Of a stretch of 64,000 nt of DNA, positions 32,991 to 43,691 are shown piece after piece (positions within the stretch are counted from its first letter, which is position 1; each line of letters opens with the position of its first letter). The notes under the pieces were generated by a model, which was not told the origin of the DNA, did no database searches, and saw only the letters and a list, made by a program, of their open reading frames with translations. A program made the translations under genes and the position numbers. Source of the stretch: Favolaschia claudopus (taxonomy: Eukaryota; Basidiomycota; Agaricomycetes; Agaricales; Mycenaceae); NCBI GenBank assembly GCA_037176885.1, contig JAWWNJ010000252.1:1-64000 (forward strand). The letters run 5' to 3'.

Positions 32991-34253
32991 AAGAAGTCAA
33001 GCAGAGGGAGAAAGCGTGTATGTTGGTAATTGAGAAGAACTAATTACAAGTGCGTGCATGGTATAGTAGAGCTAGTTACATTTGTACATACGCCCAAACC
33101 CAGCACGGCCAGGAAACAGCAAATTTAAGGCTGTCAAAGATATCTGAGATGACGGACTGATGAGCAGAACGAAAGCGGGGACTCACTCGGCGGTTGCGCA
33201 ACGTGCGACTCAAGGCAGCCTCAGCCTTCAGTGCTTTCTTGTGCTTCTCGGTGGTATTCTTCAAATGCCTTTGCAGAATGGTTTCGGTGACCCAGTGGTC
33301 TTCATAATTGTTGAGCGCATAGAACTCAATTGAGGCCTGATCAGCGATGTGAGTGAAAAGTCGCCAACGATAATAGCGACATAGTTACCAGTTGTGTAGA
33401 CTAAATCGATCTGCTTCTTGTCCTGGTCCGAATAACAGACCGTTGTGTTGAGGTGGTCATCCGCAAGGGCTTCCACACGTTTCTGACAGATTCGTTAATA
33501 GCTTTGAGAAAACAAGCTCGAATACCGCACCTTAATGCGATCCAGCTCAACTTGCGGCCAACCGGTAAGATTTTCCAGAGTTTCCCGCGACAAAGCTGCA
33601 GGCCTCGGAATCCGTTTTGGGAGGATTGGCGGCGGGGGATAGGAGTGTATAGGAACACTGTCGACGAATCGCACCTTTGAGCCTGGAGCGGGATCGTCGA
33701 CATGTCCAGGGCCATGATTGTAGTCCTCGAGATCCTCGTGAATGAGGAGACCTGGCAGCACAGGCGGTTTCAAGTCGGTGTGGATGAGAAGCAACATAAC
33801 AGGGGGCGGGGGAGTGTCTGGCTCCGCGAACGGAGAGTCGTGACGCGCGGCGACTGTAGAAGCATCCATGTGTATGTTTCGTTCTCGCAGGAGAATATAA
33901 AAGTGAGGGCGCGTCGGATACTATTGCCGAGCATCAGCGCACGCGGGCGTTGGCGCGTTGTAGTTCGGGGATAGCTTGAAACGAAACAATTGACCGATCT
34001 CGGGAACAGAAGGCGGTGCCGCTGAATTAGCCGAAACAATTGGCACTTGTACCAAGTGCGGAAAACAGGGAATGTAGCCAAGCACACGGATAAGCGGGCG
34101 CCGGGGGTGCATTGTTCTCGTGTAGAATACAAGGGAAAGCCGTAGTCGCGCACTTGTTTATTGTTCTCGCGTAGACGGCAGAATGACTCGAAGAAAATCG
34201 AGTCCCAAACTATTAGTATAAGAAAAGCGGAGGGGGAAGTTATCCCACACACA

Positions 34254-35657
34254 ATGCTTTCGCTCCGTTCCAATTCGAATTCGAAACAGTCCTACCGCCT
34301 TCATGGAAAGCTGCACGGGCACTCTGGCGCGATCGTACGACTGCAGGCAACGGACGACGGGAATTTTTTAGCGAGCGGAGGTATGGTTCCGAGGTCAAGT
34401 ATCTCTATGAATTGGAATAATAATGCGCGCAGGTACGGATGGCACTAAAGCCTGGGATCTCCATTCTATGCGCGAGATTCCGGGCCCAACATGGCTCGAA
34501 ACTCACGGGGCGACTACGGCCATCGTTTGGGTCAAACGTGAGGACAACATGACCCTGGCGTTGGTCTACGGCACCCAGAATAGTCAATTGGTGTGTTGGC
34601 AGGGAGTTAAACGCGAGGTTTGTTCTATTTGGCGAATTTAGGGGGACCCGCTGATTGAATCTACCAGGGAAAACTCGTGTTCGAAGAAGTTTTCATCGCA
34701 GCGCCGCTCATCAAGTCCGCCGAGATTACTGGTTTGGCGTTTGATGCGTCCTCCAACCGTCTGGCAGTCTGCCATCGCGGCGGCGTAATCCAACTCTGGA
34801 CAGTCGAGAATTCGATGACTCTCAAGTATGTCTGGTCGCAAGAGTTCAAAAACTACGTCCCGCGAGCCGTGGCGTTTAGTCAGCTAGACGGCGACGAAAG
34901 GTCTGTGCTGGTGTTCCCGTTGTACGGAGGGTATATGTGAGTTGTCTGTCACGATGTTCGAGTTGGTGATTTATCGCCGTAAAGCCACACCCTCAATGCT
35001 GATAAGGGGACCGTTGCGGATTCCCCGTGGCACATTAGCACGAATATGTGAGTTTTTCCCCGCCAATTTGTCGCAATCGTTCCTGACGCCTTATAAGCGG
35101 CGATGTTGCTGTTAATGCTCAGAAGGGACTCGTGTGCGTGGACGAGCCCTCCTCTGGAGTTAATCTCTACGGGCTGTCGAACCCCCACGCCCGGACGACC
35201 TTCCCCGTCGACACCACCCCTGGCAAGAAACGACGACTGCGTCAAGTCGCGCTCGATAAAGATTGCACCACCATCGTGAGCGGCAGCGACCACGGCGTGG
35301 TGCACGTCTTTGATAGACGTAGCCAGGGAGTGGAGAAGTTGAGAGTCGACGCGCATGAGTGGGTGCAGACTGTTACTGTGAGTTGTATTAATGGCGCTCG
35401 CGCGTGAAGCTAACTAAACATACCAGATCGCGGAATGTGGTGGCGTTCTCAGTGTCTTCGCAGCCAAGTCTCGCGACATTGGTCGGTCGAACGAAATCTT
35501 CGTTTGGCGCAAGAAGCATACCAAGATCCCCGTCAACCCAGTTACTCTCTTCTGCGCGGCGCTGATCGCTATACAGCTGGTGTTGATGATCGCGGTTGTC
35601 GTTGTTGTATACGAGGAAGCCATATTTCCGATCTTCAACCTCAAGTTCAGAATGTAG
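34254..35657 (+). CDS. WD40-repeat protein with C-terminal membrane helix, six exons
   Basis: Exons 34254-34380, 34433-34617, 34668-34936, 34985-35047, 35098-35377 and 35427-35657, 1155 nt with consistent phases, 384 residues. WD40-like blades are visible as LHGHSGAIVRLQATDDG, SGGTDGTKAWDL, ITGLAFDASSNRLAVCHRGG with QLWTVENS, and LDKDCTTIVSGSDHGVVHVF. The end (TLFCAALIAIQLVLMIAVVV) is a single membrane span with a short basic tail, predicting a tail-anchored or type II/IV arrangement with the propeller in the cytosol. WD40 propellers are protein-binding scaffolds. The ATG at 34254 is the first in frame; the coiled-coil gene starts 385 bp away in the opposite direction. Agaricomycetes have many such genes; function unknown. 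The frame is intact, unlike most genes here. Confidence 0.85.
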
Positions 35658-35699
35658 TAGAATAGAGACGAGTCCGAAATAAATTTGCATGATTTTGGG

Positions 35700-36110
35700 G
35701 TCTGTGGGCGTACAACGCGCAACAGTAGTATGAGAAGCGAGTTCCTGCAAGTGTACAACACCTAGCAGTGAGGGGGAGGCGGTTGATTCTACCGACGTAC
35801 AACGTCGCGCAGAACAAGTGGCCTTGAGAAATGTGAGCTGCGATTTTCGGCTGATGTGATCCGATGATGTCACACTCCGCGGAGCGTGACAGGCGTCGGC
35901 GCGTCACGCGCAGCGCGTGCAGCTCAGCGGCGCGCCGTCACACAAGTCACATCCGCAGCCGCTTTCACGTGCGATCAAACTCAGGTTCGTCTTCCTCGCC
36001 CTGTTCGACGTTGTACGTCGGCAGGGCAAGCCTCTCCCGCCTACTACTAGGCACTGTACGCTTGCAGGAACTCACCGCTTGTGTCGCTGTTGCGCGTTGT
36101 ACGCTCACAG
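35700..36110. repeat. Mirror-image arrays of the GTAC word
   Basis: GCGTACAACG-type words (35705, 35752, 35798) run in one sense. After a GTCAC-rich centre (35868-35950) the words GTTGTACGTCGG, GGCACTGTACGC and GCGTTGTACGC (36012, 36050, 36094) run in the other sense. This separates the WD40 gene from the next plus-strand gene. Another copy (ACGTTGTACGTCCGC) lies at about 36924, just before the transposase ATG. Confidence 0.5.
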
Positions 36111-36246
36111 ATAGACCGCGGCGGTTCATGCCCGAACACTCGCGACTCTTGGCACCTCTTTTGTTATTCGGCTCCATCTTTTTTGTTCTCCTTGCCTTTT
36201 GTTCTATGGGTCATATAAACCCTCGTGCTGCCCTCAGTCCTCCAGA

Positions 36247-36780
36247 ATGAGTGCTAGTTTCAACTCCGCTCGCCCTTCTGCCTCGCGCAGCTCGCGCAGC
36301 TATCGGGCCCCCCGTACCAGTGAGTGCTCTTTACAGTTTCGTCGGATTGTTGCTGATATGATTCATAGGTCCTCGTCCGAGTCCCAGTCCCAATTTCCCC
36401 CCCGGGTATCATTACGATGCGAGGTTTGGAACATATATGTACACAGGGCCTCCGTGGTTTCAAGTACCCAATCCCCCTTTCCCCGCTCCCGCGCCCGCGC
36501 CCCCACCCCCGCCGCCGCCACCGTCGGTGACACCCCCCTCCACCGCTCCCCCTGGCGCTTTCGAACCGGCCGTAACTCAAGCCGCTCAACCGCACGGTCA
36601 GTTTGCCGTCTCACTCATCTCGTTTCGTTGTTTACTGACTTTGTGCCCCCAGCACGCCTTCTGCCCTCGGTCCCGTTCGAGTTTCTCGTCACTTTGGCTC
36701 TCATCCAAACACTGGTTTACGGAGATTGGCGGCCCCTTGTTTTTCCATACGTGCTATGCCTTGCTTTATTCTTCGCTTAG
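36247..36780 (+). CDS. Small proline-rich membrane protein, three exons
   Basis: Exons 36247-36319, 36369-36596 and 36653-36780 sum to 429 nt, 142 residues, with consistent phases and a TAG stop. A Ser/Arg-rich start (SASRSSRSYRAPR) is followed by a long Pro/Ala tract (about residues 60-90). Two hydrophobic helices end the protein (FEFLVTLALIQTLVYG and LVFPYVLCLALFFA). It starts 140 bp after the last word of the GTAC array and ends 172 bp before the transposase ATG, on the same strand. No homologous function is known to me. A membrane-anchored protein with an exposed proline-rich stretch is what the sequence shows. Confidence 0.7.
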   Translation: MSASFNSARPSASRSSRSYRAPRTSECSLQFRRIVADMIHRSSSESQSQFPPRVSLRCEVWNIYVHRASVVSSTQSPFPRSRARAPTPAAATVGDTPLHRSPWRFRTGRNSSRSTARSVCRLTHLVSLFTDFVPPARLLPSVPFEFLVTLALIQTLVYGDWRPLVFPYVLCLALFFA

Positions 36781-36952
36781 ACCTTGTTCTATGCCATCAA
36801 TCATATGCCCCACATGTTCCCCATTTATCACAACAATAAGCAGAATTCTCTTAAGAGGTTACACTCAGAGTCTTCGCAACCAAATCTTCCGACGTTGCAC
36901 CCTCCTAGACGCCAGCGGAACTGCGCGACGTTGTACGTCCGCAGAATCCGTC

Positions 36953-39900
36953 ATTATGCCGCGCGCGGAGCGTACATATCCTTGCTTGAATTGTCCCCTC
37001 GAGGGCGGCGACCATCGCGTTACACAAACTCGACGGCCTAACCACCAGCTGGATATCCAGGCGTTCCTCGAGAGGCAGCAACAGCAGAACCTCGAATCAC
37101 TTACCGACTCCTTTGCAAAGATGGAGGTCGATGGCAACGAAACGTCCCTCGATAACATCGCCAACATCTTCACTGGGCTAGTCATCACCGACGACGGGCC
37201 GGACGTCCGTGAACAGCAGCACTCCAAGCTGTTCAGCCCTCGTGAAGACTTTCAGGCCTCCTGTCCCGATGTTCCAACTACATTTCAGCCGGCTTCCACC
37301 TCAGAAGTGACCTCGAGCGTAGAATTCATCGTCAACGCTCGGCAGCTGCGCGTACCATCACCCACAAAGAAAGAGCGGCGGGAAAAAAACCTCTCCGAAA
37401 TTCTGGAACGCGTCCGTACTGCGTACGAGACTCTGGATCTAGTTTCTCTCATGTACGCGACGAACTCTGATCATGACTCTGTTCGTCTTGCGCTCGATGC
37501 CGCCGCTGAGACCGTTGTTTCTGCTGGCAAGCTTTTGGAAAGTATGAAAGCTTCCAGGAAGGACGAGACTCTTGGAAAGATGTGGGACGACGTCTACGCC
37601 GAAGCTGAAGCACTCGATGAGCTTGTTGATTGTGTAGCCGCCATCGTGCCGCCAGCACCTGTTGTTGTCACCGAAGTGCAATACGACACAGGTATGATCA
37701 TGCCCCTTGACGAGCTTCACGACGATACTGATCTTCTTCCAGAGCACCACTTCGAGAACCCCATCGTCCATTTTGATACCGTAGCTCAATTATTCATTCT
37801 GTTGGCCATCGTCGCCAACGTTATCATTGGGGTAGCTTCTAATCCTTGCAACCTCATCATCGACATAGTCACTCAGATAATCAAACATACGATGGCCCTC
37901 TTCATCCCTTTCGGCGGCGAATTCAATACCAGACAGCGTGACGTTCTCTCTCAGCTCCCCACCACGTTGGAGAGCGCGTTGAAGGCATTCAAACTCGATC
38001 CGAAAACTAGAATCATTGCTATGTGCCCCTCCTGCCACCACGCGCATGAGCCTCAGCCGAATCGACTGACAGGGGAACCCGTATATCCTACTCATTGCGA
38101 AGGCTTTGTTTTCCGCGATAAGCACGGTGCTGCAGAACCTTGCATGGAACCTCTGCTCGTCGAACGGCATCCTAAAATGCGTCCCATTAAACCCTACGTC
38201 TTCGCGGATTTCGTCGATCATCTGTCCTCCGTAATCTCTGACCCTGAGATTGCAGCATTGTGCAACAGTGCTTGCGACACAGCTTTCGCCGCTGTGCAGG
38301 AAAAGTTGTCGCGAGATCCGCATGGACCGGTGTCAGAGGAGGAAGTTAACAGCGTCTTTGAGGCAGAGTTTCTGCGCACCTTTGAAGGACCAGTCCCACC
38401 AGAACTTTTCATCAAGAGGGGTGGTCGGATGAGGCTGGCGTTCCAAGTTCTTTTGGACTTCTTTAACCCGCATGGCATGAGGAAACGGGGTAACCATGAT
38501 TCGGTCGGAATTTTGGCTGTTGTGAACCTCAATCTTCCGGAGGATATTCGCTACAAACCGGAGTTCATGTGGCTCAGCATTATTCTTGGTCCCAATGAAC
38601 CCAACCATGACCAAATTGGCCATTATATCCGTCCCCTGATGGATGTCTTCGTTGCGGGATGGCAGCCGGGACTTCGTTTGTCTCGCACTGGACTATCCGA
38701 TGCCCCGTGCTCAGTTGACATTGCTGTCGCAATCAATGTGAATGACCTTCCAGCTACTCGAAAGATGCTTGGCCTGGCGGGTGTTGGCTCGCACCATATC
38801 TGCACGGTCTGCAACTGCACTGGGGTGGAGATGACGCATCGCACTGATCTGGACGACCCCGCTTGGACACGGCGGGATCCACAAGAACTACGGCGCTGGG
38901 CCTACGCGTGGAGGGATGCGAAATCACAGGCAGAGCGCGATACGATCTTCAAAGAGTACGGTGTACGATGGTCTGAGTTTTGGCGGCAACCGTACTGGGA
39001 TCCAACTCGGATGGGCGTTGTCGATCTGATGCACTGCGTCTTGGAGGGTCTCGTACATTACCATTGCCGTCGGGTCCTCCGAATAGATACCGAAGTCGCC
39101 AAAAAGAAGGAAGTAGCAGGGATCGCTTTCGAGCAGGACTGGCTGGATTACGACCCGGACGAGTGTCCTTCTGATTATTTGCTGAACAATCCCGAGAGGG
39201 AGATAAAGCAGATCCACCAGATCCACGCTAACATTGTCCTTGCTCTTCTCGACGAAGATGGTTCTGCCGACGTTGCCATGCCCGACGCCCCTCGTGGCAA
39301 TCGAGTTCCAGCAATCAGTGAGCAAACGATGTACAAAACACTGCACGGCTACAATCTTCCAGCCCTTCGTTTCGTCGCCTTCTCCCTGGATCTAGACATT
39401 GACGGTGCGAGGACAAAGGCTGATTATTGTGAGAAACTCATGGCTTGGGTGAGTATCCCCTGTTTCCTTCTGTCGTCGTCGAAATTGATCAAGACTACAG
39501 CGTCGTACTAAACCTCGTACCAGCGGGACCAATCTCGGCTCGAAGGCGATCAACCTTCAGCAAATCAAGTTCATCCAACGCGTGATACAGAAAACGTCGC
39601 GCCCGTCGTGGATCAACAGCGTGCCCCCTAACTATGGTGAGAGCAACGCGGGTAGCATCAAAGCAGACGAATGGCGCACCCTTGCTGTTCTCTTCCTTCC
39701 CATTGCTCTCATCTTGTTGTGGGGAGATCGGGAAGTAGATGCAGAGACGCCACGCCTGTTTGGGATGCTCGACCACACCATGGCGCTCTTTCAAGCCGTT
39801 CTTGTTGTGTGTCGGTATACGAGCACGAACACCCGCGCTGCGACATACCGCTACTTTCTCAAAGCATGGGTCGACGGGCTTACTATACACCACCCCCATA

Positions 39901-40583
39901 CTCAAAAACATGCCAAGCGACCCAATATCCATGTCGCGTTCCATATCTATCACTTTCTCCTACTCTTTGGCCCAGTCGTCTCATGGTGGTGTTTTCCGTT
40001 CGAGCGCATGATCGGCTATCTGCAGAAAATCAACACCTCCAGTCATGTAGGAGGAGAACTTGAAGGTACATTGACCAAGTCGTTCTTCCGTGGTGCAGCT
40101 CTGCGGCGTTGGCTCCGTCGCTCGGATTGTCCAGAGGCTATCAAGCAATTCAAAGCCTTATTTGATCGCGCCTTCACCCCCCGCAACGACGCTGCGGACA
40201 CCTCTCCTCCTCTCGAGCAAGATGGAGAGCGTGCGCACTTCACGTTTCGTGGTCAGACCTTCTCCCGAGCGACGGCACATCTCGGAAACAGCCTCGTTCT
40301 ATATTATCCTTCACCGTCAACACGCACTCCAATCCCTGGTAGTATCGAACGTATTCTCTCCCGTGGAGAGATGACCACCTTCGTTGTACGCCCCCAGGCT
40401 CCCTTGCCTGCAGGGAAATTAGACCCATTTCGACGCTATTACCCTCACTTCCCTGCCCAGACCTACTCTTCTGAAATGCAAGACACCACTGATACAATTC
40501 AACCTTCTATGATACTGTCTCACTATGCGCGCTACGAGTTCTCGGACGACAGAGCTGTAGTCGTTAATCTATCTAGAAATTAA
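36953..40583 (+). CDS. CACTA-type (Tnp2/Plavaka-like) transposase
   Basis: Starts at the ATG at 36953 (MPRAERTYPCLNCPLEGGDH), in frame with a long exon to a GTGAGT donor at 39449; a second exon runs from about 39524 to 40583. The N-terminus has a CX2C pair and coiled-coil stretches. A zinc motif (CPSCHHAHEPQP) precedes the catalytic region: VGILAVVNLNLPEDIRYKPE, HYIRPLMDVFVAGWQPG, CTVCNCTG, YGVRWSEFWRQPYWDPTRMG, then VVDLMHCVLEGLVHYH with the first acidic residue of the presumed DDE triad. The second exon gives AVLFLPIALILLWGDRE and FERMIGYLQKINTSSHVGGE. Enzymes of this family bind element ends and cut and paste them. The splice phase between exons does not join perfectly, so a one-base defect or an unusual site is possible. 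It is the only transposase within the 17.5-kb element. Confidence 0.8.
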
Positions 40584-40747
40584 TCCATGCTCTCGATTCT
40601 TGAAAAGTCTTGCAGGAGGGGGCACCGCCACTTTGATTGACACAATACGTCAATCAATTGTGCTGTGCGCGGCAAAATTCTAACAAACCGGCTAATTAGA
40701 GTCGACACGTTTGAAAATCGCAGTCTATTCCACTATACGAAGCTAGT

Positions 40748-41336
40748 TAAGCGTCGACCAAGTCCCTCAACATCTCCGTAATCTCTATAGCTGGTCTGAT
40801 TCCGCCAAAATCTTCGAGTTGAAATTTCTCTCTGTGATATGTGAAGCATGATTCACAACAATACGGTTCCTTCCAAGCGTCGGCGACTTTGAAGAACTTG
40901 TGTACAACGCGCTCTGGAGTCAACTTCTTAGCCTTTCGAGTTGCACATCAGATCGAGACGTACCAAGCTTGTGAGTGTGAAGTGTCGGAATCCTGGCGAT
41001 CAGCTTAAAATCGGACAGGTAGCATTTGTGCTCCCATTCATTCAAGCGGCGGTCGGGATCGTTCGACCTTCCCGCCTTATATTCTGTGTTGCCGTTTGAA
41101 TCGTCTGTTTCCATCCAGTACACATACCCTGGCCTGTCCGCGGCAGATGCAGGGCGTGCGAGGGCATCGTCCAATTCGTCTATTGTATGAGGATGCGCGT
41201 ATGTACTAGAACATAGAGGCAAGACTTCGTGGATGTGTGACCGGGCTACAATGGTAAGTAACTTGCTCAAGCGATGTTCGAAGTGTTTACCTGCTTTTAG
41301 CCCGGCGTTCGATGGCAGCGAGTACGCGGGGAACAT
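40748..41336 (-). CDS. GIY-YIG-like (MUG113/T5orf172 type) protein
   Basis: Minus strand. Exon 1 starts at 41336 (MFPAYSLPSNAGLKA) with a GTAAAC donor. Exon 2 has PGYVYWMETDDSNGNTEYKA, then GRSNDPDRRLNEW, the GIY-YIG-like strand-turn and R-x3-R motif of the MUG113/T5orf172 group. A final exon gives LTPERVVHKFFKVADAWKEP, then CCESCFTYHREKF and a stop at 40748. GIY-YIG folds are usually nicking nucleases, though the fungal MUG113 group is not characterised biochemically as far as I know. The last splice junction is not in phase as drawn. It stands tail-to-tail with the transposase, 165 bp apart, inside the 17.5-kb element. Confidence 0.6.
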
Positions 41337-41339
41337 GCA

Positions 41340-42028
41340 GTGAATTGGAGCTCAATTGGAATGCAATCGACTTTGAAATCAGGTGAGTTGCCCGTCGTAT
41401 AACTTTCGATGATGCGAGCCGACCAGTTTTAGCACCGGGGAGTGGGGTCTCCTCCGGTCAGGATCGTCTACCGAACTTCGGACCCAAGCCCTGTGCGTCT
41501 CAAGATGGTGGGTGATGCACGCCTGCAGGCGCGGGAAGTATCGATCAGGTTTGATGTCGACGCCCGGTCTTCCTCCTCACAGCAAACTCCCAACAACACT
41601 CTGCTTTACAAGCGCCTACGACGACTCCGGCACCAAGTCGATAAAGACGCCGCTCACACTTTCCTCGGTACCCAACCGCTGGCCGACTTCGACCTTCATA
41701 CTTGACATCAGCTCACTCGTGGACTTGAGCGAAACTTCCCTCTCTTCGACGCCTCCCGATTCTTTCATACTGCAGGCCACCGCCAACCTGTGCCTAGCTC
41801 CCCTACGCCCGAGTCTGTTGACTCGGGCCCCGCCCACGCGCCGCCGAATCCCCGTACCACTCCCTCCTCACGCCACAGCAGGTCATCTTGGACGTCTTAA
41901 ACTGCGCCGAAGGGGATTCTTTGGGAGGGTAGCCGATAGTGAGAAATCGTTGGAGGCAGAGGGGTTGGTGTAAAATGGTGCGCCGAATTCAGTTTCTTTT
42001 CATCTTCTTTTACTGATCCAATCTTACC
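41340..42028. other. No intact gene; coding-like GC-rich DNA
   Basis: Both strands hold frames of 70-150 codons with no recognisable domain. Part may be decayed DNA carried in with the neighbouring fumarate reductase fragment. Confidence 0.3.
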
Positions 42029-42690
42029 TCAATCGTCCACTACATAGCTCGGCGGCGGCTTCGGACTACTCTCCACCTTGAGCTCGATGTACCCTTGCGA
42101 TGCAAAGATGAGCTCTTGAAAGCGCCGAGCGTGCGCACCATCGACCACCCTTCTCCCCTCCTTCAGCCTTACCGCTCTTTCAACGCGGAGCCCATTCTTC
42201 CCTTCCGACCACCACAACAGCACCACCCTCCTCCAAAAGCTTCACCACCTTCGCACCTTTCACGATCTCCACCCTTTTGTCCTTCCCGTTCCCGCCTCCA
42301 TCCCCCTCTGCTAACGCAGCAAGTCTCTTCATCAACGCAGACGTAATCGCCCACCCCGGCGCACCCGACTTATCGCGATGCGTCCTCGCTGCGCTGTGCC
42401 CGCCGAGCCGCGAGACGACGTAGAGGTCGACGTTAAGCGTGTCTTTGATTGTAAGCCATACGATGGCGGACGCGGAGCTGGCTGTGAGGGCGATAATGAG
42501 TGCAGGGCGGGCGAGGTCGAGGCCGGCGGAGGTGGTGGTGTCAGCGGCGCTGCAAACGAGTCAGCTCAAGTCAAAGGCGACGCCGCACAATCCTTCAGCA
42601 CTATCCTAAATATCCAATGCCCGCTGCGCTGTTCCGGCACCGTTGATCACAGAGCTGGCTTTCACGGAGTTGCCGCCCAAGCTGCATCGT
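42029..42690 (-). pseudogene. Captured fragment of soluble fumarate reductase (OSM1/FRD1 type)
   Basis: Minus-strand translation from about 42690 gives LGGNSVKASSVINGAGTAQR, the FAD-binding signature after the Rossmann strand. It is then interrupted by a TAG (LDI*DSAE). After a TTTGCAG acceptor it reads SAGLDLARPALIIALTASSA and SAIVWLTIKDTLNVDLYVVS. It continues RLGGHSAARTHRDKSGAPGW, AITSALMKRLAALAEG and VEIVKGAKVVKLLEEGG. These blocks match, in order, the FAD_binding_2 domain of NADH-dependent soluble fumarate reductases. After 42260 the frame shifts and homology is lost, so the enzyme is dead. The intron boundary is still visible, indicating capture of genomic DNA rather than cDNA. It lies just inside the right arm of the 17.5-kb element. 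Confidence 0.75.
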
Positions 42691-42954
42691 CATCAGCAAC
42701 CTAAGGCCCAGAGAGAAGATAATAACGGAAACGCACGCTGCCCCCTTTCGTCTCAAACCTCTCCCCTGGCTCACTAAAACGATCTGCGTGGGTCTACGCT
42801 ACGCCCGTCTCGCTCACTCTACACGCTATTCCGCCATTTACCCGCCCTTTCCGAGATCCACCCTCAAAACACGGGTCTTCGCCGCTCCCACACGTCTTCA
42901 CTTGCGCCGCCCCCGCACGCTCGTGAGTATTTGCTTTCACGCAGCGCACTTGCC

Positions 42955-43433
42955 GCTCATCTGCCGCTCATCTGCCGCTCAGCTGCCGCTCATCTGCCGC
43001 TCAGCTGCCGCTCATCTGACGCTCAGCTGCAGATCCGTTTCCAGCCTCTGTAAATGTTAGGTTTCTCGTCGGATTTCTCGAGCCTCGAAATGCGTCTCGA
43101 TACCCGAACTTTACGAGCCCTTTAAACGCGATGCAAAACCTCCAGTTTCCCTAAAGGTTTCACCGTGCGGGAAACCTCGAATTTCGGAATTGATTCATCG
43201 TGACCTATTACTTTGGGAGTTATATTAGATTTAGTCGCTGAGGAAATGTATGGTTGTCAGACTCGTTTCACGGTCCTGTATCTACAATCTTAGATCAAAG
43301 GTTTCACATATAATTTCTGATCATTGTAAATGCTATGTATTTAGTACAGTTTAACGGGAATATATTCACTTTCAGAAACGTTAGCAACTCGACCTAACTT
43401 ATTGGCCCATTAAATTGGGGAAACGCCGCTGTG
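42955..43433 (-). repeat. Right terminal and subterminal inverted repeat of the 17.5-kb element
   Basis: Read on the minus strand it begins CACAGCGGCGTTTCCCC and matches 25929-26060 closely. Its inner end (42955-43030) is a tandem run of about seven GCTCATCTGCC/GCTCAGCTGCC units, matching in kind the CTGCAGATGAGC words at 26.69 kb. Confidence 0.7.
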
Positions 43434-43436
43434 TGT

Positions 43437-43690
43437 ACTGCTAGACTCCGACATGGGCCGATAAACGGCCCGCAGTGAGGATAATGGAATATTGATTGAT
43501 TGATTGATTGACATGGTTCTGGTCATCAGTACTCGTTATTCCTACATAAGGCAAAGACAGTCAATATGACCGTAATTAAACAACTTTGTGACTTGGAGTA
43601 GAAGTGGACTATTGAGGTAGATAGAATGTGAGATTGGTGTATCAATGCCTTGAAATGGTGTGTGGAACACACAAGAGAACAGTCGGGATT
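43437..43690. other. Flank of the element with ATTG microsatellite
   Basis: Contains (ATTG)n at about 43490-43510 and no gene. Confidence 0.5.
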
Positions 43691-43691
43691 G

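Larger units (their letters stand above)
30343..33869 (-). pseudogene. Coiled-coil protein of unknown function, nine exons, one frameshift
   Basis: Minus strand from the ATG at 33869 (MDASTVAARHDSPFAEPD). Exons lie near 33869-33531, 33482-33389, 33336-33187, 32430-32366, 32320-32090, 32030-31945, 31890-31500, 31440-31012 and 30770-30370. Most have GTRNGT donors and 45-60-nt introns; the third intron is enlarged by repeats. The middle is coiled coil (VFQAARDAQQANVALTADIH, QKLLMQRNEEVARLQAELT), then a basic segment and an acidic run (DIDDSDDEEEKAQKDKKKK). The last part has KNRVDRDFLVGLMYDKLQGY and, after a lost T in an A/T run at 30573-30577, PRGLPKSLYNSEWLAKVTPG. The exon 2/3 phase also does not join cleanly. 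It carries a MITE in the last intron and one at the stop codon. No enzymatic motif; role unknown. Roughly 750 residues before decay. Confidence 0.7.
25929..43433. mobile_element. Candidate giant CACTA-like cargo transposon (17.5 kb)
   Basis: Both ends start CACAGCGGCGTTTCCCC, then AATTTAATGGGCC, and remain highly alike for about 130 bp. They are in opposite orientation and flanked outside by TGT (25926-25928 and 43434-43436). CACTA/EnSpm elements start with CAC, make 2-3-bp duplications and encode Tnp2-type transposases. A transposase of that type lies inside (36953-40583). Further in, both arms hold diverged subterminal DNA ending in CTGCAGATGAGC-type tandem words (26660-26710; 42955-43030). 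Five other genes and a captured fumarate reductase fragment fill the interior. What is seen: inverted termini, TGT, gene content. What is inferred: that it moved as one unit. Two unrelated inverted copies of a smaller repeat remain possible. Confidence 0.65.

Noticed and set aside
36437..36952. Long upstream extension of the transposase frame
   Set aside because: The frame is open, but it overlaps the small proline-rich gene, whose three exons splice in perfect phase; the ATG at 36953 starts a conserved-looking CX2C region.
37790..38323. 177-codon minus-strand frame
   Set aside because: Antisense of the transposase, with no motif of its own.
41442..42704. Plus-strand genes
   Set aside because: Plus frames are compositionally biased; the minus strand carries recognisable fumarate reductase blocks in the second half.
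42955..43031. CRISPR-like or protein-coding tandem repeat
   Set aside because: The units are about 11 bp without unique spacers and match the subterminal words of the other arm, so a subterminal minisatellite explains them.
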